From positions 3,017,501-3,081,500 of the forward strand of contig NC_084932.1 in the NCBI RefSeq assembly GCF_958298935.1: 64,000 bases of DNA, given 5' to 3'. The first letter of the stretch is position 1. Each line of letters starts with the position of its first letter. The notes under the pieces were generated by a model. The model had not been told where the DNA came from. It ran no database searches and saw nothing but the letters and a program-made list of their open reading frames with translations. The DNA is from Phragmites australis (taxonomy: Eukaryota > Streptophyta > Magnoliopsida > Poales > Poaceae). Both the position numbers and the translations under genes were made by a program. This document shows, piece after piece, positions 23,101-32,480 of the stretch.

Positions 23101-23380
23101 ATCCATAAATTGCATCCCACAACTATGCTTCATGACGATGTTGCTACACTATTTTTCATTTGCACAGAAGTACTTTGCAACACATGACACCTAGCACCAC
23201 AAAATCATCAAAATCGAAGACCACCCATGTTCCAAAAAACAACCAGTGAAGGTCAGTTCCACTCGCATCCAGATTACCTACATGCTATCTTTACAACTCT
23301 ACTTCCAAAGTGCTAATCATTGATTGTTCTTTTACTTGCAGCTAACCACACCGGTGGACACATCTGACCTTTGCCTTTTG
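20103..23380 (+). CDS. RPA70-like single-stranded DNA-binding protein of the Helitron
   Basis: Multi-exon gene: 20103-20246 (ATG; MAFDLLPTLHPK, then WIICVRVSRKWEYRG, OB-fold N domain), 20596-20869, 20981-21082, 21186-21316 (VKLTLWGQRAIEF, OB fold), 21394-21475, 21590-21722, 21877-22028 and 22107-22572, plus short Pro/Ser/Thr-rich exons to about 23,380. The exon at 21877 carries the RPA1 zinc finger CNRC..YKCNTC. RPA-like proteins encoded by plant Helitrons are thought to bind ssDNA during rolling-circle replication. In the third exon the frame meets TAA near 21063 where a 1-nt shift would continue ILKDL, and a TAG near 21667 cuts the exon at 21590. It is likely broken or its introns misread. 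The last exons are uncertain. Confidence 0.8.
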
Positions 23381-25080
23381 CTACAAGAACAGACCTGCTT
23401 TCGTTATTTTGCCTTTTGTTTATCTTGTTTTCTTTCTTTGCTTCTGTGAAGTTGCTTTTACACCTAGGTTAGCTCACGTCTTAGCTAACAATGCCACCAG
23501 ATAACAATGCCACTGATTCCAATCAGCAAAACTATTAACTAAGTATCCCAGGAGATGATATTGCCAGTAATCCTCCTATGATACACTGATGTAAAATAAC
23601 AAACCAGTGATGCTATGTACCATACTCAACTTAGCTAGCCAGTTAAACACTATCATTATCCCTTCTTTTTTATCGTCCCTCTCCCCCTCTGCATCCTGAT
23701 ATCAACCATTGCTAAATACATTGCTTTCCTTTTGACAAATACAACACAGTAGCACAATTCACCTTGCTTCACTTTACTACTCTATCAATATGTTTTATTT
23801 GACAATCGTAAACGACACACAGATCCACACAAATTCCTGTATATCTGTACACATCATGGATTCATCTTAAAAATTCTGTATATCCCTACAAATCATGGAT
23901 TCATCTTACCACCAATCATACAAATTATCTTACCCTGATTGACTATATTCTCCATTCTTCTTGTCACTTATAACTCCAGCTGAACACTATCATTATCCTT
24001 TTTTTAACTATCCCCCTCCCCCTCGGTATCCTTATATCAGGCACTGCCAAATACATTACTTTTCTTTTGAGGTATACAACAGAGTAGCAGATATAACACT
24101 TAATTTCCTGTGATATTCAACGATATCAGCAATTGGTAAATACATTACTTTCGTTTCAACACATACAGCACAATAGCACAATTCTCCTTGCTTCACTTTA
24201 CTCTCTAGTTTGTTTTCAACAATAATTCCCAGGTTTTCCCTATTCAACATACTTTGATATAGCAACTTGCTTAATCAAATGCTGCCACCATCGTTGGCAT
24301 ACAATGCTACTCTGATATCAACAATTGGTAAATACATTACTTTCGTTTCGACACATACAGCACAATAACACAATTCGCCTTGCTTCACTTTACCAGTTTG
24401 TTTTCAACAATAATTCCCACGTTTTTCCTATTCATCATACTTTGATATAGCAACTTGCTTAATCAAATGCTGCCACCATGTTTCCATCCTAATACTAAAA
24501 CATCACATTGATATTAAACACAATACGTTAGCGCTTTTTACATTGTATGCCAAAAATACACAAAACAGCAGATATTCGTATCTATACATACAAGTATTAT
24601 AATCCTATTGATAAGTAGCATATCGACTCTATTGAACTGCTCAGCTGCTTTGTTCGTTCTTATAAAGAGCAATTTCTATTTGACAACGTCTTAACCATTT
24701 TTTCCCCACCTTCTCTTTTTCTAGTATCCTCACCTATCTCATCCAGTACTATAAATTATTGTTTAAATTCCTGCACAGCTACCTATAACCATTTCAGCAC
24801 CTATTCTTTCTAGGGGAAAAAAATGCAAATATTACTGTCATTCCTTTATTATTTTATAAACATGATCTAAAATACTCATAATGTATACTTTGCTTCCGTG
24901 ATACTCCTTATAATTTACTCTCTTAATTATATATTATCAATTAACGCATGCACAAAATAAAAATCCCACCTCCTCCTCACTATTCCTATGTGTTGACACA
25001 TATGCACAATAAAAATCTTATGTTCCTTTTCACTTAAAAAAAGAACAATTTCAACATGTCATTAACCCTAAATACTTATC
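23381..25080 (+). repeat. Helitron 3' non-coding tail with a duplicated block
   Basis: AT-rich, no gene. A block of about 200 bp occurs twice: 24120-24290 and 24306-24480 share GGTAAATACATTACTTTCGT, CACATACAGCACAATA, CCTTGCTTCACTTTAC and AGCAACTTGCTTAATCAAAT. A partial third copy lies near 23,715-23,780 and 24,040-24,070. Confidence 0.75.
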
Positions 25081-25088
25081 AAAAGTTG

Positions 25089-25119
25089 TCCGCGCGCCGG
25101 GGCGCGCGCAAGCCACTAG
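25089..25119 (+). terminator. Helitron 3' terminus: hairpin plus CTAG
   Basis: GCGCGCC/GGGGCGCGCGC forms a GC-rich stem at about 25091-25108. CTAG at 25116-25119 follows seven bases later, and the next base is T. Plant Helitrons end in a 16-20 nt hairpin 10-12 nt before CTRR and insert between A and T; this fits. Confidence 0.9.
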
Positions 25120-26760
25120 TGGCCATGGTAGGGAACTGAAGTGGATGCAGAGGATGAGCGTGGGCTGGGAGAAGCGAAACTAGCTAGATGGAGAGGACGG
25201 GGCTGGCCACCTACCACTGTCTGCAATAATCAATTACGGAGTTTGTGCCATTGCTTCTTGATTATTAAGAAAGAGCTCGATTAAATAGTAATTTTCAGTT
25301 TTTAATTTTTTAAGTGAAATTTGTAGGAGTGATTTTTTAAATAAACTAGAAGTTAGGAAGCTGAAAAAAATAGTTTCTCCTAATTCACCTATTGCATAGA
25401 ATCACTTCCTCCGTATATTTTATTTTAGAGAATCACTTTCAATCATAAAATCACTTCCTTCATAGAATCACTCACCATATAAAATTTAGATCAAAGAGAG
25501 CTATACCAAACATACCCTAAAAGATAAGAAAATTCTATAGAATCTTTATAGAAAGATCTATATAAAATTTAGATCTATATCATCTTTCTTTTAATCCAAC
25601 GATTTACACGTAAAAAAAAAGAATATATATCATGTTAAAAAAAATATCTTTTAAAAGATCCGATCGTATAGAATTTTCTTCCTTTACTAGCCGTATAGAT
25701 GAAGTCATGCATGCATCTAGTACTACTCGGATCTCAAAGACACTTGCCACAGTGAACGAACAGTTGGCAACCAATAATCTATCCCCAAAATTTAGATACA
25801 TTAGAGGTTAAAAAATTTCTGAGAGTTTAATGGGTAATATTTAGGAAGTCCCGTATACAGAAGAAAAAAATGGAGACGGTACCAGTAATAGCGTAAGCAT
25901 CTAGTAGGCATCTAATTCGAAAAGGTAATGGTGCTTTGGTGACAAATATATGACGTCATAATGAGCAAGACTATCAAAGATTGCACGAAACTCAAGAAGT
26001 GGTTCTTGTCATCATGAATTTTAGGCCAAAGGGTCATTTTGGGTAGCTTGGCTTTCATGGACCCCAAGTGTGCAAAAAAAGTGTGGCAAAACATGAAGCC
26101 TAAAGATGACGTCCAGAATCATATCGGGAGCCAAGTTGTGATCATCTGAATCTGGGTTTTGAGTCATTTTGTTTTGACCATACTACCAAGAGGGGTCAAT
26201 GTGCCTGGTAGCTTCTTGTGCTTGTTGGATAGGAGCTCTAGATGATGCATAGACCCCGTTTGGGACAGCTTCTCAACCGCTTCTGCCCAGTGAAAAGCGA
26301 TTTTGGCTGCCAAGCGTCGCGCTTCTCCTTCGCTTCTCTCAAATGCGCTTCTACGAACCCTCTCCGTTTTCATGTAAACACAGAAGCAACGCTCCACCCG
26401 CTTCGTCCCTGGCAAGCGGTGGCTTTTGAGGGTTAGGAGTATGACACCGCCACTAGGTCTAATCCTTTCTTTCGTAGCCTTATGAAGCCAATAGACCAAG
26501 TGGTGAAGCTCAGTTATCAAATCTCAAGCTTTTCTGAAGAATTCAGTAAGGTGTCCGTGTGTCTGCACCCCAGAGCACATCATCATCGGAAGAACTCTGG
26601 AAGGAACTCTATGTCAGCAGCTTTGCCTATCATGGTGTTCAGGTTCCGCCTTTGTGCAGACGGTAGAAGTTCATATCGCAACGCTCGAATACTCACGTTT
26701 CAAAAGTGGGCGTGCGGATCTGATCCAAGCAGCTGTTGAGCAATGAACCTTTTTGTGACT
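25120..26760. other. Gene-poor host DNA with MITE remnants
   Basis: No gene supported. 25,260-25,530 resembles a decayed MITE (AATCACTT/CATAGAATCACT words, closing ACCAAACATACCCTAA). 26,240-26,440 has a CCCCGTTTGGGACAGCTTCT start and AAGCGG-type words, as in another MITE family, and seems one-sided. The ORF at 26,482-26,739 has no resemblance to a family. Confidence 0.35.
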
Positions 26761-26966
26761 TAAGGCCCTGTTTGGTTCGTCGCCGACTTAGGGTGAAATG
26801 TTTCGCCATTTACGTTTCTGCGAGAAACGCAAAACTGGCTGGAGACCGATTCCAGTTTCTCGGCTATTTCTCGACCTATTCTACGACAAACGGTTGCGCG
26901 TTTGGATGCGAGAAACTGGAATCGGTCCGGAATCGGAACCGATTCTCGCATCCAAACACGTCCTTA
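26761..26966. mobile_element. MITE with foldback (about 200 bp)
   Basis: Ends are TAAGGCCCTGTTTGGTTCG and, on the other strand, TAAGGACGTGTTTGGATGCG. An internal inverted repeat (ACCGATTCCAGTTTCTCG at about 26856 against CGAGAAACTGGAATCGGT at about 26908) makes a strong hairpin. The flanking TTA could be the 3-bp target duplication of PIF/Harbinger type, but the alignment of ends is off by a base. Confidence 0.7.
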
Positions 26967-28300
26967 GAAGTGGGTGAGAAGATCTGGTCCAAGCAGTTGT
27001 TGAGCTTTTCAGTGAACAACTGCTATGACTAGGGTTACAAGTAAATTATTATTGTTTCTGTTATAGCAACATCATACAAACTTTTGTATGAGAAACGGTA
27101 TCTACAGATAAAATAGAGTTCTTCAGTGTTGGGTATGCAGAATGACACCATAACTGAAAGTTAAGTATCTTGTCGATTTAGCATATTTAATTAGATATGT
27201 GTATAGAAGTTATTGTCAACATCATCTATTTTCCAAAAGCCAAATGTGCCCTGTGCACTGCACTAATATCAAGAGGTTGGATGAATCATGTAGCGTGTTG
27301 AGGCTTTCTTTATTGCTATTTTACTGCTCTCAAACATCAGTCTAGTGCTGAAATGTTGTAATAAGTTTAAGGGTGTATATATCCCATGATGCAAAAGGCT
27401 AGAATTGTTTTCCATTATAAAAAAAAACAATGTCAAGAGCTGCACAATCCACCTAGCATGTCATTATCTATTAGAAAAAAAATTAAAGAAATAAAGTCAA
27501 CTGGTAAAGAAAAATATGACATAAAAAATCCTACCTTTTTTATGCGAATTTGAAAAAGTTTTGCGCATCAAATTTATAGAAGAAAGGCTCAAAATAAACC
27601 GAGTTTATAAAGCACATGGGCTGAGTACCATATAATAAGGCCAAAGATTAAAAGGAATCCTACCTAACATTTCATTCTGCTTCTGTATTGTTCTAGATTA
27701 AGATTTATTTGTTTAGGTTTTTGCTGCTTAGAAACTCAAACAAGTCTATTTTTTCTGATTGTGGTTTTTGAAAAACAAAAGCAGTCTTTACTACTACATA
27801 AGCCAAAAACTAGAAACAGAGCAACAGACTTCTAAAGAAACAACAACTTATATATATATAGAAACATAAACAAACAAGCCTTAAAAGACTAGTTAGCAAT
27901 GAACAGGCCATGATGACCGCTGCAAAGGGGTGAACAACTATTGTTTTAACATTAGAGCATCCTGCAAAAATGAGGCTGTGCAATATTGCCAATAGGTTGC
28001 CGTGACGACTGACCTTCCTTTGGTATGTCCTAAGCTGTTTCCACTTTTCATCAATGTTTTTACATAACAGGAAGTTGCTGAGCCCTGAGGCATGCCAACA
28101 TGTTGACAATTGTGACTTTTAAAGGCTGGCCTACATGTTGACTTTAGTAATATGAGAATCGTTGACTCTACATAACAATATAGGTACAGGGGTGTGAATT
28201 AGTGATGCAGAATACTTCTACAACTATTTTCCTCAACCACTGAACGAACTTCACATGCTTCCTAAGGCTGAGATAAAGCTGTCTAAATAGATCTACCTAT
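26967..28300. other. Gene-poor stretch with a half MITE
   Basis: AT-rich and non-coding. 27,700-27,815 (ATTTGTTTAGGTTTTTGCTG .. AAAAACTAGAAACAG) resembles the MITE at 32,056-32,345 and looks like a shorter relative. No ORF of interest. Confidence 0.35.
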
Positions 28301-28309
28301 TGGACCGAC

Positions 28310-28860
28310 CCGAGGTACGATCCAAGCATGGCACGCCTTGAGCGTAGCCGGGCCAAATCGGTACGGCACGCTGCGATGGACCGTACCTGGGCCGAGCGTG
28401 CGGCACGTCGGGCCGGCACGACACGGCCCACCCTGTCTCGCCCTGGCCGCCTGCGCAACCTCTCGGCCACCCCGCCCCGGCCTCGTCGCCACCGACCACC
28501 CCGCCCCGGTCGCCCGCTTAACCCTCTTGCTCCCGCCGCCGCCCCGCCCCGCCACCTCGCCCCAGCAACCCGCTCAACCGCTCCCCGCCACACCTGAGTG
28601 TGCTGACTCCCGGCCGCTCCACCCCGACCACCCTGCCTGCCCTGGCCATGCCATCATCCGACACCACCGCTCCCGCCTCCGGCCCGCCCTAGACATCCTC
28701 GCCGCCCCTCCCCGCCCGTCGTGCCACAACCGTGCCCGGACCAGCCCGACACGACACGGTCGGCCACGAGCCATGCCGTGGACCGCGCCTCCGGCACGGC
28801 CCGTTTGCTTAGTCGGGCCTGTCGAGCCGTGCCTAGCCGGTCCCGTATCGGCCAGCCTGA
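28310..28860. repeat. GC-rich repeat with CACGGC/GGGCCG words
   Basis: A sharply bounded GC-rich block whose two ends carry related inverted words (CGGGCC..CGGCACG near 28350-28430 and GGCACGGCCCG..TCGGGCC near 28790-28850). It looks like a non-autonomous transposon or repeat. Long ORFs in three frames and both strands arise from base composition. Confidence 0.4.
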
Positions 28861-29012
28861 CAAGCTCATTTGAACAGGTCTGGGCTGAGATATTTTTAAG
28901 TTTTCGAGAACGTAAAGCTGAGAGAATTAGGTATGATCAAGTCAGGATCCACAAGACCACAACCACAGTGTTTCCATCTAAACTAAGTTCTTCTTCTTAC
29001 TCCCCTGCATAA

Positions 29013-29488
29013 ATGGATGCACGATGTCTGATTCAATACTACCGCCACACTGAGAGAGATCCTTCAGTGCCCATGGGGATGTCTTGGGGATTACGCACTA
29101 ATTTTCAGAAGAGTTCCCTTCTCCCGATCCGCTGCGCAGAGGAGGTGATTAACGCCTTGCGAGGTCACTTGCCCTGCAAGTATCTGGGATGGCCGCTGGT
29201 GCCAACGAAACTGAAGAAATGCGAGCTCCAGCCTCTGGTTGATCGCGTAGCACGCCGAGTGCTTCATGTGGAAGGGTAAACTGCATGCACCTAGTGGACA
29301 GGTCATACTGATTAAGTTCGGTGTTAACCTCCATGTCAATCCATCACATGATTGCGCTGGACTTGCCGAAGTGGGTGTTCGCCTGTATCGACAGAATTTG
29401 CAGAGCCTTCCTTCGGACAGGAACAGAGGAGCTACGTCGTGGGCAATGCCCGATTGCTTGGGATCGATTTGTCGACCTGAACAGCTAG
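29013..29488 (+). pseudogene. LINE reverse transcriptase fragment, segment 1
   Basis: In three frames this reads as the C-terminal part of a plant L1-type RT: GLRTNFQKSSLLPI, CKYLGWPLVP, LQPLVDRVARRV, then WKGKLHAPSGQVILIK, then FACIDRICRAFLR and ICRPEQLG. These are in family order (KSS.. YLG.PL.. LQPL.DK.. W.GK.LS.AGR..LI.SV.. ..R.FLW.G.. VC.PK..GGLG). Frameshifts lie near 29,275 and 29,370. The reading continues after the inserted MULE at 31,948 (GGYGICNLQQ), proving that the two pieces were one. Confidence 0.8.
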
Positions 29489-30382
29489 GGAATTTTTTTA
29501 TTTTAGTTTTTTTAAACTAATATTTTATTAACAGCATATGAGAAACTAAATTCGCAAGTTAGCCCTTTTTGTCACGCCAAAATCCTTAGCGTGACTCCCC
29601 AATTTGGTCACGCCAATATATATGACGTGACCAATTTAGCCATGCTGAACAGTACCATCGGATGAATGGTACCAAATAGATTCTAATTTTTCGCATTCTC
29701 TCTTTCTCTATTTGGACAGTGGGATTTCGTGCTCCAAATTCATGAATTCTTTTTTGTAAGCCCTATAATTTATGATGAATCCATTTTAAAAGGATTCAAC
29801 TCAATACCCTATGTAGGTTTCAAAATAAAAAACTCCAAAAGGGCTACTTTTATAACTTCTAGCAATTTTTAAGGCCTCAAATAAATTCTCAAAAATCTAG
29901 AAAAATTCACTAATATTCTTATCATATGGCGTAATAATTTTTAAAATTATTTCTGACCCTAGGTTACTTGATGAAAAAGTGAGTTCCTTTGCAATGCTCA
30001 ATTTATATGCATTTTTATCATTTCATACTATTTAGCCTTGTAAACACCCTCTAAAGAATTAGCAATTGTATCCAATTTTCTTCCAAATTTTGCCAGCGCT
30101 TAATGCAACATGTACATATCCTATTTGCAAAAATGCACATCCAATAGTGTCCTAGAAATTGAATTTTGAATGTTGGTATCTGTTTCAATTTGTACTATAA
30201 CAATAATACTTTGGTGACTTGGGGAGCCAAAAAGAATTGTCATTTGCGGTCTAAACCTTACCAAATTTGTTGTATGGATATTTCAGAAAATGTTTTAGCT
30301 GAACCACACACATGATTTTTAGGAAGACTATCACACTTTAAATTGTACATGTTTAAACATGGCTAAGTGTTAAAGCTATAGT
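29489..30382 (+). repeat. Left long TIR of the foldback MULE
   Basis: Matches the reverse complement of 30955-31938 with scattered changes; for example GGCTAAGTGTTAAAGC near 30361 against GGCTTAACACTTAGCC-type sequence near 30961, and CAAATTTGTTGTATGGA near 30263 in both. The right arm has about 90 extra bases near its outer end around 31,700-31,800. Confidence 0.9.
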
Positions 30383-30428
30383 CATTAAATCGTGCGTACA
30401 GTCATCCATTAGGCTTTGTGACTTCATA

Positions 30429-30635
30429 ATGTGGATCGACTTTGACATCAAAGCCGAGGATAAGGAATGGGTGAACCTGTTGAAGAAATGGGATATGAAA
30501 GACCTCGAGATGAAGCGACAAGCGGAGGAGACAAAGGAGAGGCTGAAGAAAATGGGTGAGGAATTTGCGAGGTGGGAGGTGGAGAAAGAAAAGTCGTCTC
30601 ATGGGAAGGGTGGTTCAACAAGTGCAGACCATTGA
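30429..30635 (+). CDS. Small coiled-coil ORF in the centre of the foldback MULE
   Basis: A 68-codon ORF, MWIDFDIKAEDKEWVNLLKK then WDMKDLEMKRQAEETKERLKK, ending HGKGGSTSADH. It is highly charged with heptad-like spacing, predicted coiled coil. It lies in the only non-palindromic part of the element, which suggests a captured or remnant C-terminal exon, perhaps from a MULE accessory protein of the coiled-coil/zinc-finger type seen at 61.1-62.3 kb. Alternatively it is a piece of a host gene. No promoter seen. Confidence 0.5.
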   Translation: MWIDFDIKAEDKEWVNLLKKWDMKDLEMKRQAEETKERLKKMGEEFARWEVEKEKSSHGKGGSTSADH

Positions 30636-30954
30636 GTTTGTTACCGCCAATGTATTTCACGTAAGGCATTTGTGTGCCGTATGCTACTTGTATCGTACTT
30701 TTGTAGCTGCAGTTTATGAGAGTGTCAATTCATGCTATGCAATCGAATGAATTGTGCAAGTCATGGATAATAGTTACCACTGTTTCATTCAATGTAACCT
30801 AAATTGTGTATAGCTTCTTGATGAGCATATCTTATGGTTTGAATCTAAGAACATTAATGTTATGAATTGCCAACTTTCGACAAAATTAGAAATTATTTGC
30901 TAATATAAATGTACATTTTAAAATCCCTAATTCACTTTGTAGTCTCAAAGGTTG

Positions 30955-31938
30955 TGGGTAGCCTTAACACTTAGCCATGTTTGAACATGCGCAATTTAAA
31001 GTGTAGTATTCTTCTTAAAAATCATATGTGTGGTTCAGCTAAAACATTTTCTGAACTGTCCATACAACAAATTTGGTAAGGTTTAGACCGCAAATGACAA
31101 TTCTTTTTAGCTCCCCAAGTCACCTAAATATTACTGTTATAGTACAAACTGTAACATATACCAACATTCGAAATTGAATAATTCAAATTCTATGATCTAT
31201 TGCATGTGCATATTTGCAAATAGTACCTGTATATGTTGCATTAAGCGCTGGCAAAATTCGGAGGAAAATTGAACACAATTTTTAATTATTTAGAGGGCAT
31301 TTACAAGACTAAATAGTATGAAATGATAAAAATACATATAAATGGAGCATTGTAAAGGAGCTCACTTTTTCACCAAATAACTTAGGGTCGAAAATAATTT
31401 TAAAAACTATTACACTACATGAGGAGAATATTAGTGATTTTTTCCAGATTTTTAAAAAATTATTTGAGACATTAAAAATTACTAGAAGTTCTAAAAGTAT
31501 CCTTTTTGGGTTTTTTTTTATTTTGAAACCTACATGGGGTATTAATGTGAATCCTTTTAAAACGGATTCATCATGAATTATAGGATAAAAAAAAGTTTCG
31601 TGAATTTTGGAGCACGGCAACCCCACTGTCCAAATAGAGAAATAGGTAAGAGAAAAATTAGAATCTATCTGGCACTGTTCATCCGAAGGTAATGTTCATC
31701 CTGAGTCACGCCAAAACATACAGCGTGACTCAGGCTACCACGTCAGCCCTATGTGTAAAGGCGTCAGGGCGAACGCTAGCGTGGTCAAATGAGTCACACC
31801 ATATATATTGGGTGACTAAGTTAGGAAGTCATGTCAAAGATTTTGGCATGACAAGAGGGGCTAGTTCCTATAAATTTAGTTCCCTACGTGCTGTTAATAA
31901 AATATTAGTTTAAAAGAGATTAAAATAAAAAAAATTCC
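30955..31938 (-). repeat. Right long TIR of the foldback MULE
   Basis: Inverted partner of 29489-30382. It contains an additional stretch with GAGTCACGCCA.. words (31,690-31,830) that partly duplicates the sequence TCACGCCAA..GTGAC found once in the left arm near 29,570-29,630. Confidence 0.9.
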
Positions 31939-31947
31939 AACAGCTAG

Positions 31948-32055
31948 GCGGTTATGGCATTTGCAATCTGCAACAGTAAAACTTGGCGTTGCACCTGTGG
32001 TTGTTATGGCAGCAGCAGTGTGCAGCGGACAAGCCATGGTCAGGAACAGAGATTC
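31948..32055 (+). pseudogene. LINE fragment, segment 2
   Basis: Continues segment 1 in the frame CRPEQLG|GYGICNLQQ, then a TAA, then NLALHLWLLWQQQCAADKPW, matching the LINE phrase N.AL.L.WLW......KPW. Truncated by the next insertion at about 32,056. Confidence 0.7.
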
Positions 32056-32345
32056 AATGTCTGTTTGTTTGGGTTTTTGCTGACTTGTGCTTCTTAAAAA
32101 CCAGAAACCTAAGCAAATGAGGTTGTTGAAAAGTGTCTTCTGAAAAAACCAAAAGCCTATTTTTGACGAAATAAACTAGAAGCTGATAAGCTGGTTGAGA
32201 TAAAATTTTCTGGCTTTTTGTGTGCTAAGAAGTTAAAAATTTATTGTAAAGTTAACATCTAAAATTCAAAAGTAGCTTTTCAAAAAAACCAAAATTAATT
32301 TTTTAACTAGAAACCAAAAACAGAAACCCAAACAAATAAACCATA
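32056..32345. mobile_element. MITE inserted in the LINE
   Basis: Ends carry inverted TCTGTTTGTTTGGGTTTTTG and GTTTATTTGTTTGGGTTTCTG (on the other strand at 32,316-32,340). The interior is AT-rich with AGAAGC/GCTTCT-like words. No clear target duplication found. LINE sequence resumes beyond it. Confidence 0.6.
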
Positions 32346-32480
32346 AGACCTGCCCTCATGTCACGACAATGTTTCAGGTCTCCATTACTCATGTTCTTGG
32401 CAATGGAACGACAATCCTCTTCTGGATTGACAGCTGGATAGAGGAGCCTCCAATGAGCATACTAGAAAAATCGCACGTCA
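32346..32480 (+). pseudogene. LINE fragment, segment 3
   Basis: Reads FQVSITHVLGNGTTILFWID then SWIEEPPMSIL, the LINE phrase following the RT domain (F.ASV...GNG..TLFW.D.W..G..I). It is in order with segments 1, 2 and 4. Confidence 0.7.

Larger units (their letters stand above)
10781..25119 (+). mobile_element. Autonomous-type Helitron (Rep/helicase plus RPA), 5' end uncertain
   Basis: A plus-strand Helitron with, in order, a duplicated intron-containing leader (10.8-13.1 kb), a Rep/helicase gene (14.5-19.4 kb), an RPA70-like gene (20.1-23.4 kb), and a 3' terminus made of a GC-rich hairpin and CTAG at 25,116-25,119 followed by a host T. This gene set and ending are those of plant Helitrons, which move by rolling-circle replication and insert between A and T. 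The left boundary given is only the first repeated leader unit; the true TC terminus was not identified. Both genes carry breaks, so this copy is probably not autonomous now. Confidence 0.8.
29489..31938. mobile_element. Foldback MULE with about 0.9 kb TIRs
   Basis: It starts GGAATTTTTTTATTTTAG and ends with the reverse complement of GGAATTTTTTTTATTTTAA. It is flanked by an exact 9-bp duplication AACAGCTAG (29480-29488 and 31939-31947), the Mutator-type target size. The terminal inverted repeats reach 29489-30382 and about 30955-31938, so most of the element is palindromic. The centre (30383-30954) is unique and holds a 68-codon ORF. No transposase. It sits inside a LINE reading frame. Confidence 0.93.

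Noticed and set aside
28338..29012. A 224-codon plus-strand ORF and overlapping long ORFs on both strands
   Set aside because: GC-rich composition gives long open frames in several phases at once; residues are Arg/Pro/Ala filler with no motif.
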